DNA of 64,000 nt from assembly GCA_946800325.1 (NCBI GenBank), contig OX326959.1, positions 15,840,862-15,904,861 of the forward strand. The letters run 5' to 3'. Positions 47,432 to 58,659 of the stretch are shown in pieces (within the stretch, counting starts at the first letter, position 1; each line of letters begins with the position of its first letter). The translations under genes were made by a program, and so were the position numbers. The notes beneath the pieces are model-generated. The model ran no database searches, had not been told where the DNA came from, and worked only from the letters and a program-made list of their open reading frames with translations. This DNA is from Luzula sylvatica. Taxonomy: Eukaryota > Streptophyta > Magnoliopsida > Poales > Juncaceae.

Positions 47432-48921
47432 CTATCCATTACGAGCAAAACGCGACAACCTCGTTTCGACCATTCGAGCGGTACGATTAACTGCGGCTTG
47501 TCTTTGTCTCTGTCTTTGGTTGTAACTCTTCCTTTTACTTCATTAAAAACAATACTTAATTAGTATATATTTTATTATTTTTAATGGAGGCATTTGCATA
47601 TTTGCCCATCTAAAAAGCTAAAATATCATATTTACCCTCTCAAAAATCTTAAACATCATAATAACGATAACCTTAATAAATTCAACACCAAATTAACAAT
47701 TTGGTCATTTTTTATTTATCGTAACTTTTCAATGGGTAAATATGATATTTTCATTTTAAAAGGGTAAATATGTAAAAATCCGCTTAAAATAAATTACCTG
47801 ATATAAACGAGTCCAGCAGTGAGAACCATGCCTCCAATAGCCCAAGAGACCTTCTCACTAATCACTCTATCCTTAAACCCCTTAAACCCTCTAAACCCTC
47901 CTTTAAACCCCTTCGAAGCGGTCCGTGCATTAAATTTCGAGCCACGTTCTGACGATTTCCACGAGTCAGCAATCGACCCGAGACTCTCTTTCCCTCCATA
48001 ACAAAACGAATCCACATCGTCAGAGTTTTTTTGCACGGAGAATCCTGACACGCGACACAGTTCGGTTCCATTCGATACCCATTCGCCCAATTTTCCACAC
48101 ACAATGTCGTTCAACCCACACGGTGATAAAACCTAAAAATTTCAAATTTTAAATCGTAATTTGAATTTTAAAATTTAAATCAATATTTATACCTGTATTT
48201 TTATATCCAAAGAGAAATAAGCATCGTGACACGCGTCGAAAACCATGTCGCAAAAGGAAGCACAGATGAGAGGTGGACCGGAGCGAGTGCCTATAGTTGG
48301 GTCGCAAATGGAGCACTCCAGTAGTTCCCACAAATGGAGGCAATCTGTGCTGCCCTCTCCAGTGGAAGCGAGTTTTCTGATGGATAGAGAGGTGGGGTAG
48401 GTCTGTGTTATGTCGCAACACGTGTTGTGTCTGAAAATTCGGCATAGAGTTAGGTCTCTCGATCCTTTTGGGGCTTTTTTAGGGTTTTGGCCTTCGTTTG
48501 CAAATGGAGGGAATCTCCCCCCTTGCGAAACGCATACATTCTTTTCTCCTGTTAAAAGACGAAAAATAGATAAAAAAAATTGTACTCGATTTGTGTACTG
48601 GTACGAACGGTACGAATCGTATGTACTGGTACTGAAATCATTGATCCAACAGAAATCAATGTAAGCCAGTAGAATTGTAATGTGACCCAAATCATGATAT
48701 ATAATATTCATATTAAGGCAATCCAAGAGGGCTAATTCATTTTTTGTATCTAATTTTCATGGATCTAATTGCTCTTAGCATTTGGAACACTCTAAAATTA
48801 TGAATTAATTGAAAAATACAAAGTGTACGGGAATACAATGATTAAAATTAGTTAATTGGAGCAATATCACATGATTTAATAGGTAGTAACCTAGGTTAAA
48901 TTAACCAAGTAAATGGCAGAA

Positions 48922-48974
<53 letters not shown>

Positions 48975-49077
48975 TACCTAGAGATAAAGGAATGAGCAGA
49001 TTCGAAAAGAAGAGAAGGAGAAGCGGAGAAATCGAAGGCACTTTGAATTTCATGGAGTTTCTTCCTTCTTGTTTCAT
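47432..49077 (-). CDS. Folate-receptor-family (Folate_rec-like) membrane protein
   Basis: Exons on the minus strand are 49077-48978, 48548-48193, 48132-47798 and 47531-47432, all GT-AG and phase-consistent, giving 296 aa. Residues 9-33 form a signal peptide (a PLLLLFFSNLLIP core). The lumenal part is cysteine-rich (VCVSQGGRFPPF, TLCRIF, NTCCDIT, ECSICDP, LICASFCDMVF, NELCR-type motifs), as in plant proteins annotated as folate receptor family. A transmembrane segment (about 247-263, WAIGGMVLTAGLVYI) precedes a basic tail (NQRQRQRQAAVNRTARM) encoded by the small last exon. If the last intron were retained, a TAA straddling the donor would end the protein at once. Ligand binding in plants is not established. 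Confidence in the family is good; the biochemical role is open. Confidence 0.88.
47583..47783. mobile_element. Short fold-back element in the last intron of the folate-receptor-like gene
   Basis: The left part (GCATATTTGCCCATC, ATATCATATTTACCC) and right part (GGGTAAATATGATATTTT, GGTAAATATGTAAAAATCC) are inverted. They match the ends of the larger elements at 53888, 54756 and 58660. The element occupies most of the 266-bp intron between 47797 and 47532. Confidence 0.7.
48927..48970. repeat. (AG)22 microsatellite in intron 1 of the folate-receptor-like gene
   Basis: On the transcribed strand this is (CT)22, beginning about six bases after the exon 1 donor at 48977. It is likely to be length-polymorphic. 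Confidence 0.95.
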
Positions 49078-49492
49078 TGCGATTTTGAGAAGTGATGTTG
49101 CTCGCTTCTTACATCTCCAGTTCACCGTGCACCGAGTCTAGCCAAATAGTCAATGATGATTGATCTGTATCACTGTATGGAATATGGATATTGGGTTGGA
49201 TCTATTTTTGGAGCTAGCGGATCGGATTCAACTCAAACCCGACCCACTTTGTTGGTCTTGTCTTCATCAAATTGAAAGAACATATTCAATATTCAATATC
49301 ATACTTTATAAAATATGAAAAATATATATCACTCATAACATGGTAAAAAATAGAAGATTTTTGAGATATACCCACATACAATTTTTCCAATATAACATAA
49401 TACAATAAAATTGGGAAAAGAAAATATGCTATGCCTAAAATCCCGACAAAAATATCCGAACCAATAAATAAAATTTCACTAATATTATATAT

Positions 49493-51506
49493 TTATATTA
49501 CACCAGAAACTCTAAGTGACGAAAGAACGACAAAAATAATCCAAAGAATAATAAAATAAACCGACGTGAGCCACGCCCAAATCCTCGGCCCGCCAAGCTC
49601 CGCGCCGAGAATCAATCTTCGCAAAACCAAAACAAAAATACAACACGCTGATGTGGCAAAAAACACGAGGAGAGAGAAACTGAGGCCTCGTGCATTGTTA
49701 ATATAAAGCGGCTCGTTGAGCACGAAATAATTGTACACCGTGTCTATCAACCACGGCACCCCGATTCCCACGTATATGTTCACCGAATTACTGCACCGTA
49801 ATTGTCAAAATATCATTTATGCCCCTCATTTATTTTATTTTATTTTAATTATATTACCTGCAAGTAATATTGGCAATTGCTGAATCGGCGGTGACCTGGC
49901 GTTCCGCTGCGATTTTACTCGCCACCAAATCCGGCCACGACGTACCGCTCGCCAATGCCGTGAATGCTATCACGTACGCATTTATTCCTGACAATAAAAT
50001 TGTATGTCATGTAAGGGATATTTATGATATTTTAGATAATTTATTTCGATACCTGTGACGCAACTAATTTGATCGGTGAGTTTAGTGACGACATAAGCGA
50101 TACCGCTAATAAACACGAGCGAGGAAATAAAAGCGACCCATCCATGCGTGATTTGGTACGGGGGTACGAACGCAAATATTATTCGCCATGGTAAAATAAT
50201 TAATTGCCAAATTATTCTTAAAATTCTTTTGTACACATGGCCCATCTTCCTCGATTCCGAACACTCCACCTTTCATAACAATAAAATTTCATAATAAAAA
50301 ATTATAATAATTAATTAGAGATTTATTTAAAATTATGGTTAATACTTTTATCGCGTCGTGAAATTGTTGTTTCCAAATAGATATAATATCATCTTCTTCT
50401 TCTTGGACGCTTCTAGAAGATTCGTCCGTGTCATTGTAAGGCACGTTTTGGTAGAGCGTCCCTCTCGAATGGACCGAGAAAATATCGACGATGTTTTCGT
50501 CTGATCCGTCGCTAACTCGAAGAATCTCATCGTGATCGTATTCTTCGGTTTCTTTTTCGGAGACGGTTTTTTGCGGGACCCAATCTTCTGGCCTCTCTCC
50601 CCTCTCCCTATTTTACACAAAAAATAATATAAAATATTAAAATTCAAGAATGGTTCTTGATTTTATAAAGAAGACTGATTAAACGTACAAGGGGATCGAA
50701 ATATAAGGCCAACGTTTATCTTGTGCGTATGCGTGGATTAATAGAAGCCCGAATTGTAATACCGTTAATAACGATTCCCATATGGTTATAATATTCGGCG
50801 TCCAAATCTATTAAAAAAAATATATATCAAAATATCATTTATACCCATGAAAAGATGGAAAACTAAACTAACCTCTAAAATGATATAAAGCCAAATGTAG
50901 GCCCAAAAGGACCAGAATAGTTCGACGATCCAAACCCCTAAATCTGAAATCTTTTTCATGGACCCAGCTTTTGGTATCACCACGCAGACCGCATGAATCG
51001 GAAACAGATCAAATGCTGCGGACCCCACAAGGGTTCCGGGTCCCAATCCTGCAAAACCAACAAATTGTACCGAATTAAAATTTGAATCGTACCCAATTAA
51101 TCTCAATTCTTCCAAATTAGCCAAATGTACCTCCTGCAGTTAATTGGCCGATATTTTGAATCGCGTCGATAGTAGCGAGAGAAATCTGAGGAAAGCTGGT
51201 ACCGAATGCGAGTAAAGTAATATCTGCAATGGTATAGTTCCAAAATTTCTCGTGCGTCGTAACGGGCAAATTGGTACCAGGATCGATCCGTACCACTTTT
51301 TTTGTTTGTCTCATGATATTCTCCATTGAATGAAAGAATTTTGCGGTTATTGCGGATAAACCGAGAAAACAATAGGCTAGGCCGAGGAAATATAATGTGG
51401 CTCGAGTTGTGTTTGAGAGTTTGGTTTCTTCGTATATGAGGAGGTAAGAATCGCATTTCGATTTTTCTGAATAGAACCCCATACTTCTTGAAATTATGTC
51501 CAACAT
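49493..51506 (-). CDS. MHX: MHX-type magnesium(zinc)/proton exchanger
   Basis: Coding exons on the minus strand are 51506-51131, 51048-50873, 50807-50689, 50607-50346, 50269-50053, 49987-49858 and 49790-49493. All are GT-AG with matching phases, giving 525 aa (Arabidopsis MHX is about 539). Two inverted alpha-repeats of the Na/Ca-exchanger superfamily are clear: residues about 94-145 ([36 protein letters not shown]) and about 391-440 ([35 protein letters not shown]). Between them is an acidic cytosolic loop with [10 protein letters not shown] and IWKQQF. The C-terminus ends [12 protein letters not shown]. Known MHX proteins are vacuolar antiporters exchanging protons for Mg2+ and Zn2+. The first coding exon starts after an acceptor at 51524, with the ATG at 51506, implying a spliced leader upstream. 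Confidence 0.95.
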
Positions 51507-51879
51507 GAAGTCTTCTGTACAATCTGTCAAAAATTATGCAGAATAAGCACTAATTACCCAAAGAAGTGAAAAAGGAACAACAAAACCATGCACCAATTTC
51601 GAGTATCTACTTATTTTTCGCATACCAATGATAAATTGGATAAGAGCTCAACAAATTAAGACCATAAATTTGTGACCAATTTCAAAATTGACTTAAAAGG
51701 AGTGTTCGAGCTTATCACTCATAAAAGCCAATCTTCTAGAAATTTCATTCCATCGAGTAAATTTATTTCTATTTTTCACAAAATAACATAAATAAGTACG
51801 ACAGTAACAACAAACTAAACAAAAAATTCTTCAACCCAACAAAAACAAAAAATATATACTAATTTCGAAATGGAAAAGG

Positions 51880-52045
51880 AAAAGAAGAGAGAATGTGAGT
51901 ACCACGGAGATAGATTTAAAGGTGGTCTACGCCGCCGTAGCATGCACTGAAGAAGAAAGGGGTTAAATTTGAGAGAGGCAGTGATGCTACGTGCATGCGA
52001 GAAAATCAGAGAAAATTTGCCACTTGGGGAAGAAGAAGGAGAGAT
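51880..52045 (-). promoter_or_regulatory. Probable non-coding leader exon of the MHX gene
   Basis: Read on the minus strand, the block is pyrimidine-rich (CTTCTTCTTCCCC, TTTCTTCTTC) and lies about 375 bp upstream of the acceptor at 51524, with AT-rich intron-like DNA between. A donor could lie near 51905 (CCGTG, then GTACTC) but is weak. Arabidopsis MHX is reported to have a leader intron, which supports this reading; the exact transcript ends are not shown by the sequence. Confidence 0.5.
51916..51996 (-). promoter_or_regulatory. Upstream ORF in the MHX leader (26 codons)
   Basis: An ATG at 51996 opens a frame of 26 residues (MHVASLPLSNLTPFFFS...) ending at a TAA at 51916, inside the probable leader exon. 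A second ATG lies further downstream in another frame. An upstream ORF that lowers translation is described for Arabidopsis MHX; whether this one does so is inference. Confidence 0.45.
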
Positions 52046-52200
52046 CCTTATTGTTTTACTTGTACTGAATTAATTTGGTCTAAGTTCACATATACCCTTC
52101 AAAAACTTTAAATACTATATTTGGGCTTCCAAAACTCAATTTGTCAGTGAACTTTAAATACTATATTTTTATATTAATTAATTTGGTCTAAGTTCACAAA

Positions 52201-52615
52201 CCTTGTCGATATGGATAATTATTGGTTAATCATCATCTTAATTAACAAAAAAATATTCAATTAATAATTAATTAATATAAAAATAAGATACATATGTATT
52301 AACTGTTAATAATTAATATTTGTTAACTGTTAATATAGTTTATTTGTGTTAATTGAGATGGTGATTAATGGTAAATTAACCATTTAAGAGCCCATTTACT
52401 ATTCTCTCCAGTTTCTTCCAAACCTTGTCGATATGGATAATTATTGGTTAATCATCATCTTAATTAACAAAGAAACATTCAATTAATAATTAATTAATAT
52501 AAAAATAAGATACATATGTATTAACTGTTAATAATTAATATTTGTTAACTGTTAATATAATTTATTTGTGTTAATTGAGATGGTGATTAATGGTAAATTA
52601 ACCATATCGACAAGG
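52201..52615. mobile_element. Two adjacent copies of a fold-back element upstream of MHX
   Basis: The copy at 52423-52615 is complete: it starts CCTTGTCGATATGG and ends with the exact inverse CCATATCGACAAGG, with arms of about 90 bases and a TTAACTGTTAATAATTAATA centre. The copy at 52201-52385 is nearly identical but lacks the last 12 bases. They are separated by 37 bases. A short repeat (AATTAATTTGGTCTAAGTTC) at 52068 and 52174 precedes them. Confidence 0.82.
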
Positions 52616-52628
52616 TGGGGGGGGGGGG

Positions 52629-53887
52629 ATCTCGAGGAAAGAGTAAAATTTCACCTTTTTATTGCTCATGTTAAAATATTTTATTGTTAATATTACATTT
52701 ATTTAATAAAATAATAATTATCAATAATTATTAGATTCAACAAAGACAATGTATGAAGCATCAATTACCATTCAAGAAAATTATAAAATGACAATATAAT
52801 TGTGACCAATTAATACTAATGTAAGTACTACGGATATTTATTTTTCAGTTTTCACATATGAATTTTATATGAAGTTACTATTTCATCAAATTATTTACAA
52901 CAAATTCTTATAACTATATTTATTTTTGAGAAATTTGATGTTTAACGAAAATAAAAACATTAGCAGTGGAATGATCGCTCACTCGCCGACTGCGTAAATC
53001 ATTTCTCCAAAATAATAAAGTTGAATGTATTTTATTGAAATTTATTCAATTTATAAAAGTAAAATTATATGTGATTAGTAATGAGTCAGATAGTATAGTA
53101 TGAATTTATAATTAACTAGACTAAGGACCACTTGCAACCAACAAAGCATCACTAGTACATGATCCAACAATATGAGTTATTATAACTTATAAAACTTATA
53201 TTGATGAGAATCACATGAAATTGGTGTTAATTTAGATTTGTGTGATTTAATTTAGATTTGCACACAAGTTATACTAAAATAATTTTGTCACATAAATTTT
53301 TTCGGAATGTTCAAAATCATAGAAAAAACCCAAAAATAATCACAAATAATTAGTGACTTAGTATAATCTTTCCACTTGGAGAAATTTGACTAACAATAAA
53401 TAAATAAAATCTTGTTGGCTCCCTATTATAATATTCCTTAGGTGGCAATATTATATCAAATCATAGTTAATGGATTTTTTCTAAAACCTCCTACATATTT
53501 TAATAGTGTAATATTATTATTGGTAAGACATGAAGTCATGCTAATTTTATCTTTTGTAGTGAATGGATTTATTTAGTTACACAATTAAAATATGCAGATG
53601 AAATCTTATTGCAATTTTTTTTTAAATATATCGAAAAATATTAGGTTCCAAAACTTGATAGTATATGGGTGTATAATCATATTTTAGTTTTTTATGGGTA
53701 TGTATGAAAATAAAAGAAAATGTTAAAGAAGAGGTCTATGGTTCTCACATCTCACACCGAATTAAACAAACAACTCGTGCAACACGTGTCAAACTATTTA
53801 ATGTTCCTTTCCTTGCTTAGCTCCAATCTACTTGCCAAGATTAATTCGGGTTGTGTCAAAAGAAAAATGAAATAAAATAGTTGCTAA
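52629..53887. other. Intergenic AT-rich DNA
   Basis: No gene is supported. A run of 12 G at 52617-52628 marks the left border. The remainder is AT-rich with no recognised repeat family. Confidence 0.35.
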
Positions 53888-54546
53888 ACTTAAAATTACA
53901 TATTTATCTTTCTTAAAATTAAAATATCATATATATTATTTCATAAATCTAAAATATAATATTTGTCAAAAAATTAAAAATCATCTAATTTTTCCGTTAA
54001 AGTTAACGGTCAACATTTGAAATTATTATTTTATCCTTTGCATATTTACTCTTCTAAAATTCCAAAATATCATATTTAATTCTTTAAAAATAAAAATATC
54101 ATATTTATCCTCTCAATAATAAAAATAACATACATACCATTAAACAAGAAGAAATCATGATGTACAATTTAATAATATTTTTAGTTATGGTTATATTTTT
54201 ACAATCAAACTATATTTTTTACATTTTTGTTTTTGTTAGAGATTGATAGAATATCTATATTTTGTGTTTATGTTATTATCTTATGATATTACATTGTTAT
54301 ATTTTTGAGGTAAATATGATATTTTTATTTTTAAAAAGGTAAATAATATTTTGAATTTTTAGAAGGATAAATATGTAAAGGGTAAAATAGTTGACCGTTA
54401 ATTTTAATGGAGAAATTGGATGGTTTATAATTTTTGGGTAAATATAATATTTTAGATTTATGAAAAGGTAAATATGATATTTTAAATATAAGAAGGGTAA
54501 ATATGTAATTTTAAGTTTAAGAAATGGTAAATACGTAAATCCCCCT
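53888..54546. mobile_element. Inverted-repeat element family G, copy 1
   Basis: The left half (TACATATTTATC, AAATATCATAT, TCATAAATCTAAAATAT) is mirrored by the right half (ATATTTTAGATTTATGAAAA, GGTAAATATGATATTTTAAA, GGTAAATACGTAAATCCCCC). The TAACGGTCAAC/GTTGACCGTTA motif is present in both arms. Its left terminus seems trimmed. The centre carries TTAGTTATGGTTATATTTTT. No protein is encoded. Confidence 0.8.
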
Positions 54547-54755
54547 AAGGGGGTGTTTGCTAGGACAGTTTTGTATAGTAGCAGGAAACTACTAGTTGTA
54601 GGAATCCAATATATGAATATCAGGAAACTACGATAGTAGGACTATGCAAAAACTATGAGTGTATGATGTTTAAAAGGTGTTTGATGAAAATCATCAGATT
54701 AAATATAGCAAATGAATTAAAGAAAAGAACTGTACTAACCCTTCGATAATGTTAT

Positions 54756-55509
54756 GGGAATTTACATATTTATCTTTTCTTAAACTTAATATTACATATT
54801 TACCCTTCTTAAAATTAAAATATCATCATATCTACCCTTTCATAAATCTAAAACATCATATTTACCCAAAAATTAAAGACCATATAATTTGTCCGTTAAA
54901 ATTAACGATCAACTATTTTATCCTTTACATATTTACTCTTCTAAAAATCCAAAATATCATATTTACCTTTTTTAAAATAAAAATATCATATTTATCCCAA
55001 CAATATAACAATGTAATTTCATAGGTAACAATATAAACACAAAAAAATACATGAATAAAATTTCACTTGATAATCATTCTACCAATCTCGAATGTCAAAA
55101 ACAAAAATGTAAAAAATACAGTTTCATTACAAAAATATAACCATGACTAAAAATATTTTTAAATTGTAGGGTGTGATTTCTTCATGTCGAGTGAGTAATA
55201 GTACGTATATTATTTTTATTATTGAGAGGATAAATATGATAATTTTATTTTTAAAGGGTAAAATAGTAATTTTATTGAGAAGGTAAATATGATATTTTGG
55301 GATTTTTGAAGGATAAATATGCAAAAGGTAAAATAATAATTTTAAATGTTGATGTTAACTTTAACGGAGAAATTGGATGGTTTTTAATATTTGGACAAAT
55401 ATGATATTTTAGATTTATGAAAGAATAAATATGATATTTTAATTTTAAGAAGGATAAATATGTAATTTTAGGTTAAACAAAGGATAAATATAAATATGTA
55501 AAGTCCCTA
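54756..55509. mobile_element. Inverted-repeat element family G, copy 2
   Basis: It begins GGGAATTTACATATTTATC and ends AATATGTAAAGTCCC. The arms and the TTTAGTCATGGTTATATTTT-type centre (here inverted) match copies 1 and 3. Frames on both strands are repeat by-products. Confidence 0.8.
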
Positions 55510-55650
55510 CACAAATTATTGTAAGTAAGAAATATGTTTTTCTAAAAAGGTTGGTTAAAATGGAGAGTCCAGTATATTAGAACTGGAGGGATTGTAAATT
55601 CTTGAATTAATAAATCTTCGAAAGTAGATGAACTACTGAAAAGAAGTGTA

Positions 55651-55827
55651 CTAAACCCTTCGATTAAACCCCAAGTATGACTGTATGAGACTATGAGAGG
55701 CGATCGAAAGAAGAGAGGTCGCCGGCGAAGGTTTTACGACGGGAAGGGAGGCGGCGAGAACCGCTGCTCGATTGGCAGCATGAAGGAAGACATGGTTATT
55801 GATCGATCTGGTACCTGTCTTCCCCAT
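55651..55827 (-). other. Small unassigned ORF, 58 codons
   Basis: In a GC-richer block, an ATG at 55827 opens MGKTGTRSINNHVFLHAANR... ending LIQSYLGFNRRV. It is Ala/Ser/Arg-rich with few acids, like an organelle-targeting N-terminus, but has no following exon that I can support. It may be the 5' end of a broken gene. It lies head-to-head with the gene at 56163. Confidence 0.25.
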
Positions 55828-56046
55828 TTCCGTCGTGCGAGGAGTGGGAGAGCAAAGAGCCGTTAACGGGTCCGCATTACGGATCTTGGATGAACGGGTC
55901 CGCACAGGTAACGGATTAGTGGATTAACGCGTCGGAATGATTAGTTTTCAGTTGTAACTTAATGACTAACTGCCTGTGCTCAGTGGACGCGAAACAGTAG
56001 CATAAAATTCGGGAGTCTTATCTATTGTTAGTAGATTGTGATCGCC

Positions 56047-56054
56047 TATATAAA
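56047..56054 (+). promoter_or_regulatory. TATA box of the 56163 gene
   Basis: TATATAAA followed about 30 bases later by a CTTCACGCATTCTT leader start and a pyrimidine-rich 5' UTR up to the ATG at 56163. Confidence 0.65.
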
Positions 56055-56162
56055 CAACCCAATTCCCTTTATTTTCTTCACGCATTCTTATTTTCTTATT
56101 TTCTCAGAGCTTGCACAAACCAATTTCGTTTCTTTTTTCTCGATTCTTCTCAGAGAGCAACA

Positions 56163-57793
56163 ATGGCAGGGTCACGTGGAAAGGAGGTCGCCTCTGACTC
56201 ATCTTCATCACTCCTGAGGATGCCCGAAAGGGCAAGGAGGAGGTAATTCCCTTTCTCTTTTCTGTTTTCTTTTTGCTTTTTTACTTTTCTCTCAGGATCT
56301 ATCTTCTGAAAGATCATGAATGAATTTGGCAGTCTTTGTACATGAATTATGTTTTCTGGTTTTAATAGATTTTGGGTTTAAATTGTCTAAATTATCTGAG
56401 AATTACTTTTTTATTTTCATCAATCAATGGTAATTTCGGATTATTTGATCACGTTTTGCTCCAATTTTGGCAAAATTTGTGCATAAATTATGTTTTCTGG
56501 TTTTAATTGTCTAAAGTTTCTGACAATTACTTTATAATTTCATCAATCAATGGTATTTTTGGATTATTTAACCACATTTTGATCCAATTTTGGTAGTTAG
56601 TTAATTGTTACTTGGTGTTTCTTTATCTAATTAGCATGTTGACAATGTACAAAATACTCTCTTTTATGTATAAAACAATTATGTTTTGTTAACCTGAAAC
56701 ATTTATTTTTGGTTTTTTCAAGGTCGCGTGGAAGGGAGGTTGCAGATTCCGACTCATCGGGATCACAACGTGCCAAAAGGGCGAGAATGTAATTTCCTTT
56801 ATCTTTTCACATTATTTTAATTTGCTCTTGTACAGACTCGTACCTTATTGACCTTACATGCCCTGGTACCGACCAGTACCGAACCTGACATTATTGGATT
56901 TACCAAATCCATGCTCTAATTCTTTTGGTTTTACCAAGTTAGATTTCTTTAATGCCATAATTGGCCCACGCTTAATATGTTACACATGTAGAAACAATCT
57001 TTTTGTATTTCATTTAATCCCCTTTAATTTAATCAAAATCGTTATTTCAATTTTCAGGGTTAATTCTCCCGACACTCCAGCAGTGATTGACATCTCATCC
57101 GATTCAAGCGGATCTAAAAACTTGCGGGTCCAGAAAAACCCGGCAACAAAGTAATTCCCTTTCTCTTTTCAAATTATTTTAATTTGCTCCGTTACAGACC
57201 AGTACCTTTAATTGTTATTTCAAATTTTCAGAGTTAATTCTCACGACACCACGGTCGTGGCCATCTCATCTGATCCAAGCGGATCCGAACCCTCACGGGT
57301 CCAGAACAAACCCGCTTTCTCATGTCTCCCACCCAACTTCCTTGCCCCGTTATTGCCGGACAGCTCATGCAGTGGTTGGGATCCCGAGAGTCGCAGAGCC
57401 GAATTTTTCATAGAAAACGAGCACGGATCGTTCACGAAGGTTTCCAGTTCCGAAACCTCGGTCTCTCTGACGACCTCGGCAGTCTGTTCCGTGGCACACT
57501 TGGCCGCACAGTCGTCCCAAGAGGACGAGGACGAGGATTTGATTTCGACTGCGAGAAAACATCTCGGGTCGAAGAGAGAGTTGGAAGATACCGCCACTTC
57601 ACGTGCTTCCGTGGAACTTCCTTCTCCCAAGAAGAGATCACGCGTCAGACATGACGGAGATGCCGCCGCACATGAGGGAGGTTCCGCCACTTCGCGTGCT
57701 TCACGTGCTCCCGAGAAGAGGTCATGCGTCAGATATGGCGGAGATATTGTTACTATACACTTCCGGAAGGTAGTCCTACGTAGTCCTAAGTGA
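56163..57793 (+). CDS. Unknown Ser/Arg-rich, probably nuclear protein with duplicated exons
   Basis: Exons 56163-56242, 56723-56788, 57058-57150 and 57232-57793 join in phase (GT-AG) to 266 aa. I do not recognise a family. Exon 1 (SRGKEVASDSSSS...ARRR) and exon 2 (SRGREVADSDSSGS...KRARM) are similar, and so are exon 3 (VNSPDTPAVIDISSDSSGS) and the start of exon 4 (VNSHDTTVVAISSDPSGS). The exon 3/4 copies share intron sequence as well. In exon 4, SRA-type modules with PKKRSRVRHDGD and PEKRSCVRYGGD repeat again and contain a basic nuclear-localisation-like cluster. An acidic run (EDEDEDL) lies in the middle. A TATA box and leader precede it, so it is probably expressed. Confidence 0.65.
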
Positions 57794-58260
57794 TAGAGAC
57801 CCTTCTGGAAGGTAGTCCGAAATGGAGAGGACTGGTCCTCGACTCAACTGGAGATCTGGTAGTCCTATCGACTGGAGGAGGAGATTATTGTTCCCCAATC
57901 CATCCATGGATCTATATACACTGATACTGATGTGCATGGTATGTATTATTAATTATTATGTTAATTGTATTTTAATTTAATACAACATGATTTGTTTATT
58001 TATTTATTTGTTTGTTTGTTGTTTGTAGGTTTGAAGGGATTTCACGGAACAAGGAAGAAACCCTAATTTCATATGCAGCCGAAGCGGCGCCACAACCGAA
58101 GCCAACATTGAACGATTTTTTATATTATTTGTAATAATGAAAATAGAAAGGGTTTAAGTGGAAAAAGTACTACTGATGATAATAGTCGGAATTTGGAAAG
58201 GAGGATTAGTGGTACATATATAGTTTGCTAAGTCATATATTTTTTTTTGTCTATGATAAG
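57794..58260 (+). other. 3' untranslated region of the 56163 gene, probably spliced
   Basis: GC-richer sequence continues past the stop, with a donor-like GCATGGTATGTATT near 57940 and an acceptor TTGTTTGTAG at about 58029. TTTGTAATAATGAAAATAG near 58130 is a plausible polyadenylation area. Splicing here is inferred from motifs only. Confidence 0.4.
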
Positions 58261-58659
58261 TGGTATTACATTGATTTTTTATATATTTTTATTATTAATG
58301 TCATGTATTTTAATGATATGAACAAAATGTTCATCTTTGATATATTGGATTTTTATCTAAATTAAAGAGCTATAAAATCAGAATACATAAATAATTTAAT
58401 TTTATTAAACAGAAGATAAAGGAGCTTATATAGACGAACTACACAAATCAAAACGAAATCCATGCTAATCAATATATATGACCAATATAATTTACCCTCT
58501 CGTTAAAATTACAGACCCTCCTTTCACAATAAGATCAAGATTAACCGTTTGATAAGACAAAGCAAATGAATCTGAAGCACTCATTTTTCCTTTTATTCAA
58601 CAGAGAAAAGACTAAGATAGATGAAGTGAAAAATTAAACAGATACAGAAATGAACTGTA

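Noticed and set aside
48187..48726. 179-codon minus frame
   Set aside because: Only its second half (from 48548 down) is the real exon 2 of the folate-receptor-like gene; the first part reads intron sequence.
49081..49125. Longer N-terminus for the folate-receptor-like protein
   Set aside because: The upstream extension begins at a GTG, not an ATG; the ATG at 49077 fits a signal peptide better.
51103..51522. 139-codon minus frame overlapping MHX exon 1
   Set aside because: It is a shifted-frame shadow of the MHX coding exon, which carries the clear family motifs in the other frame.
57241..57690. 149-codon antisense frame, minus strand
   Set aside because: It lies opposite exon 4 of the 56163 gene and arises from its GC-rich, serine-rich composition.
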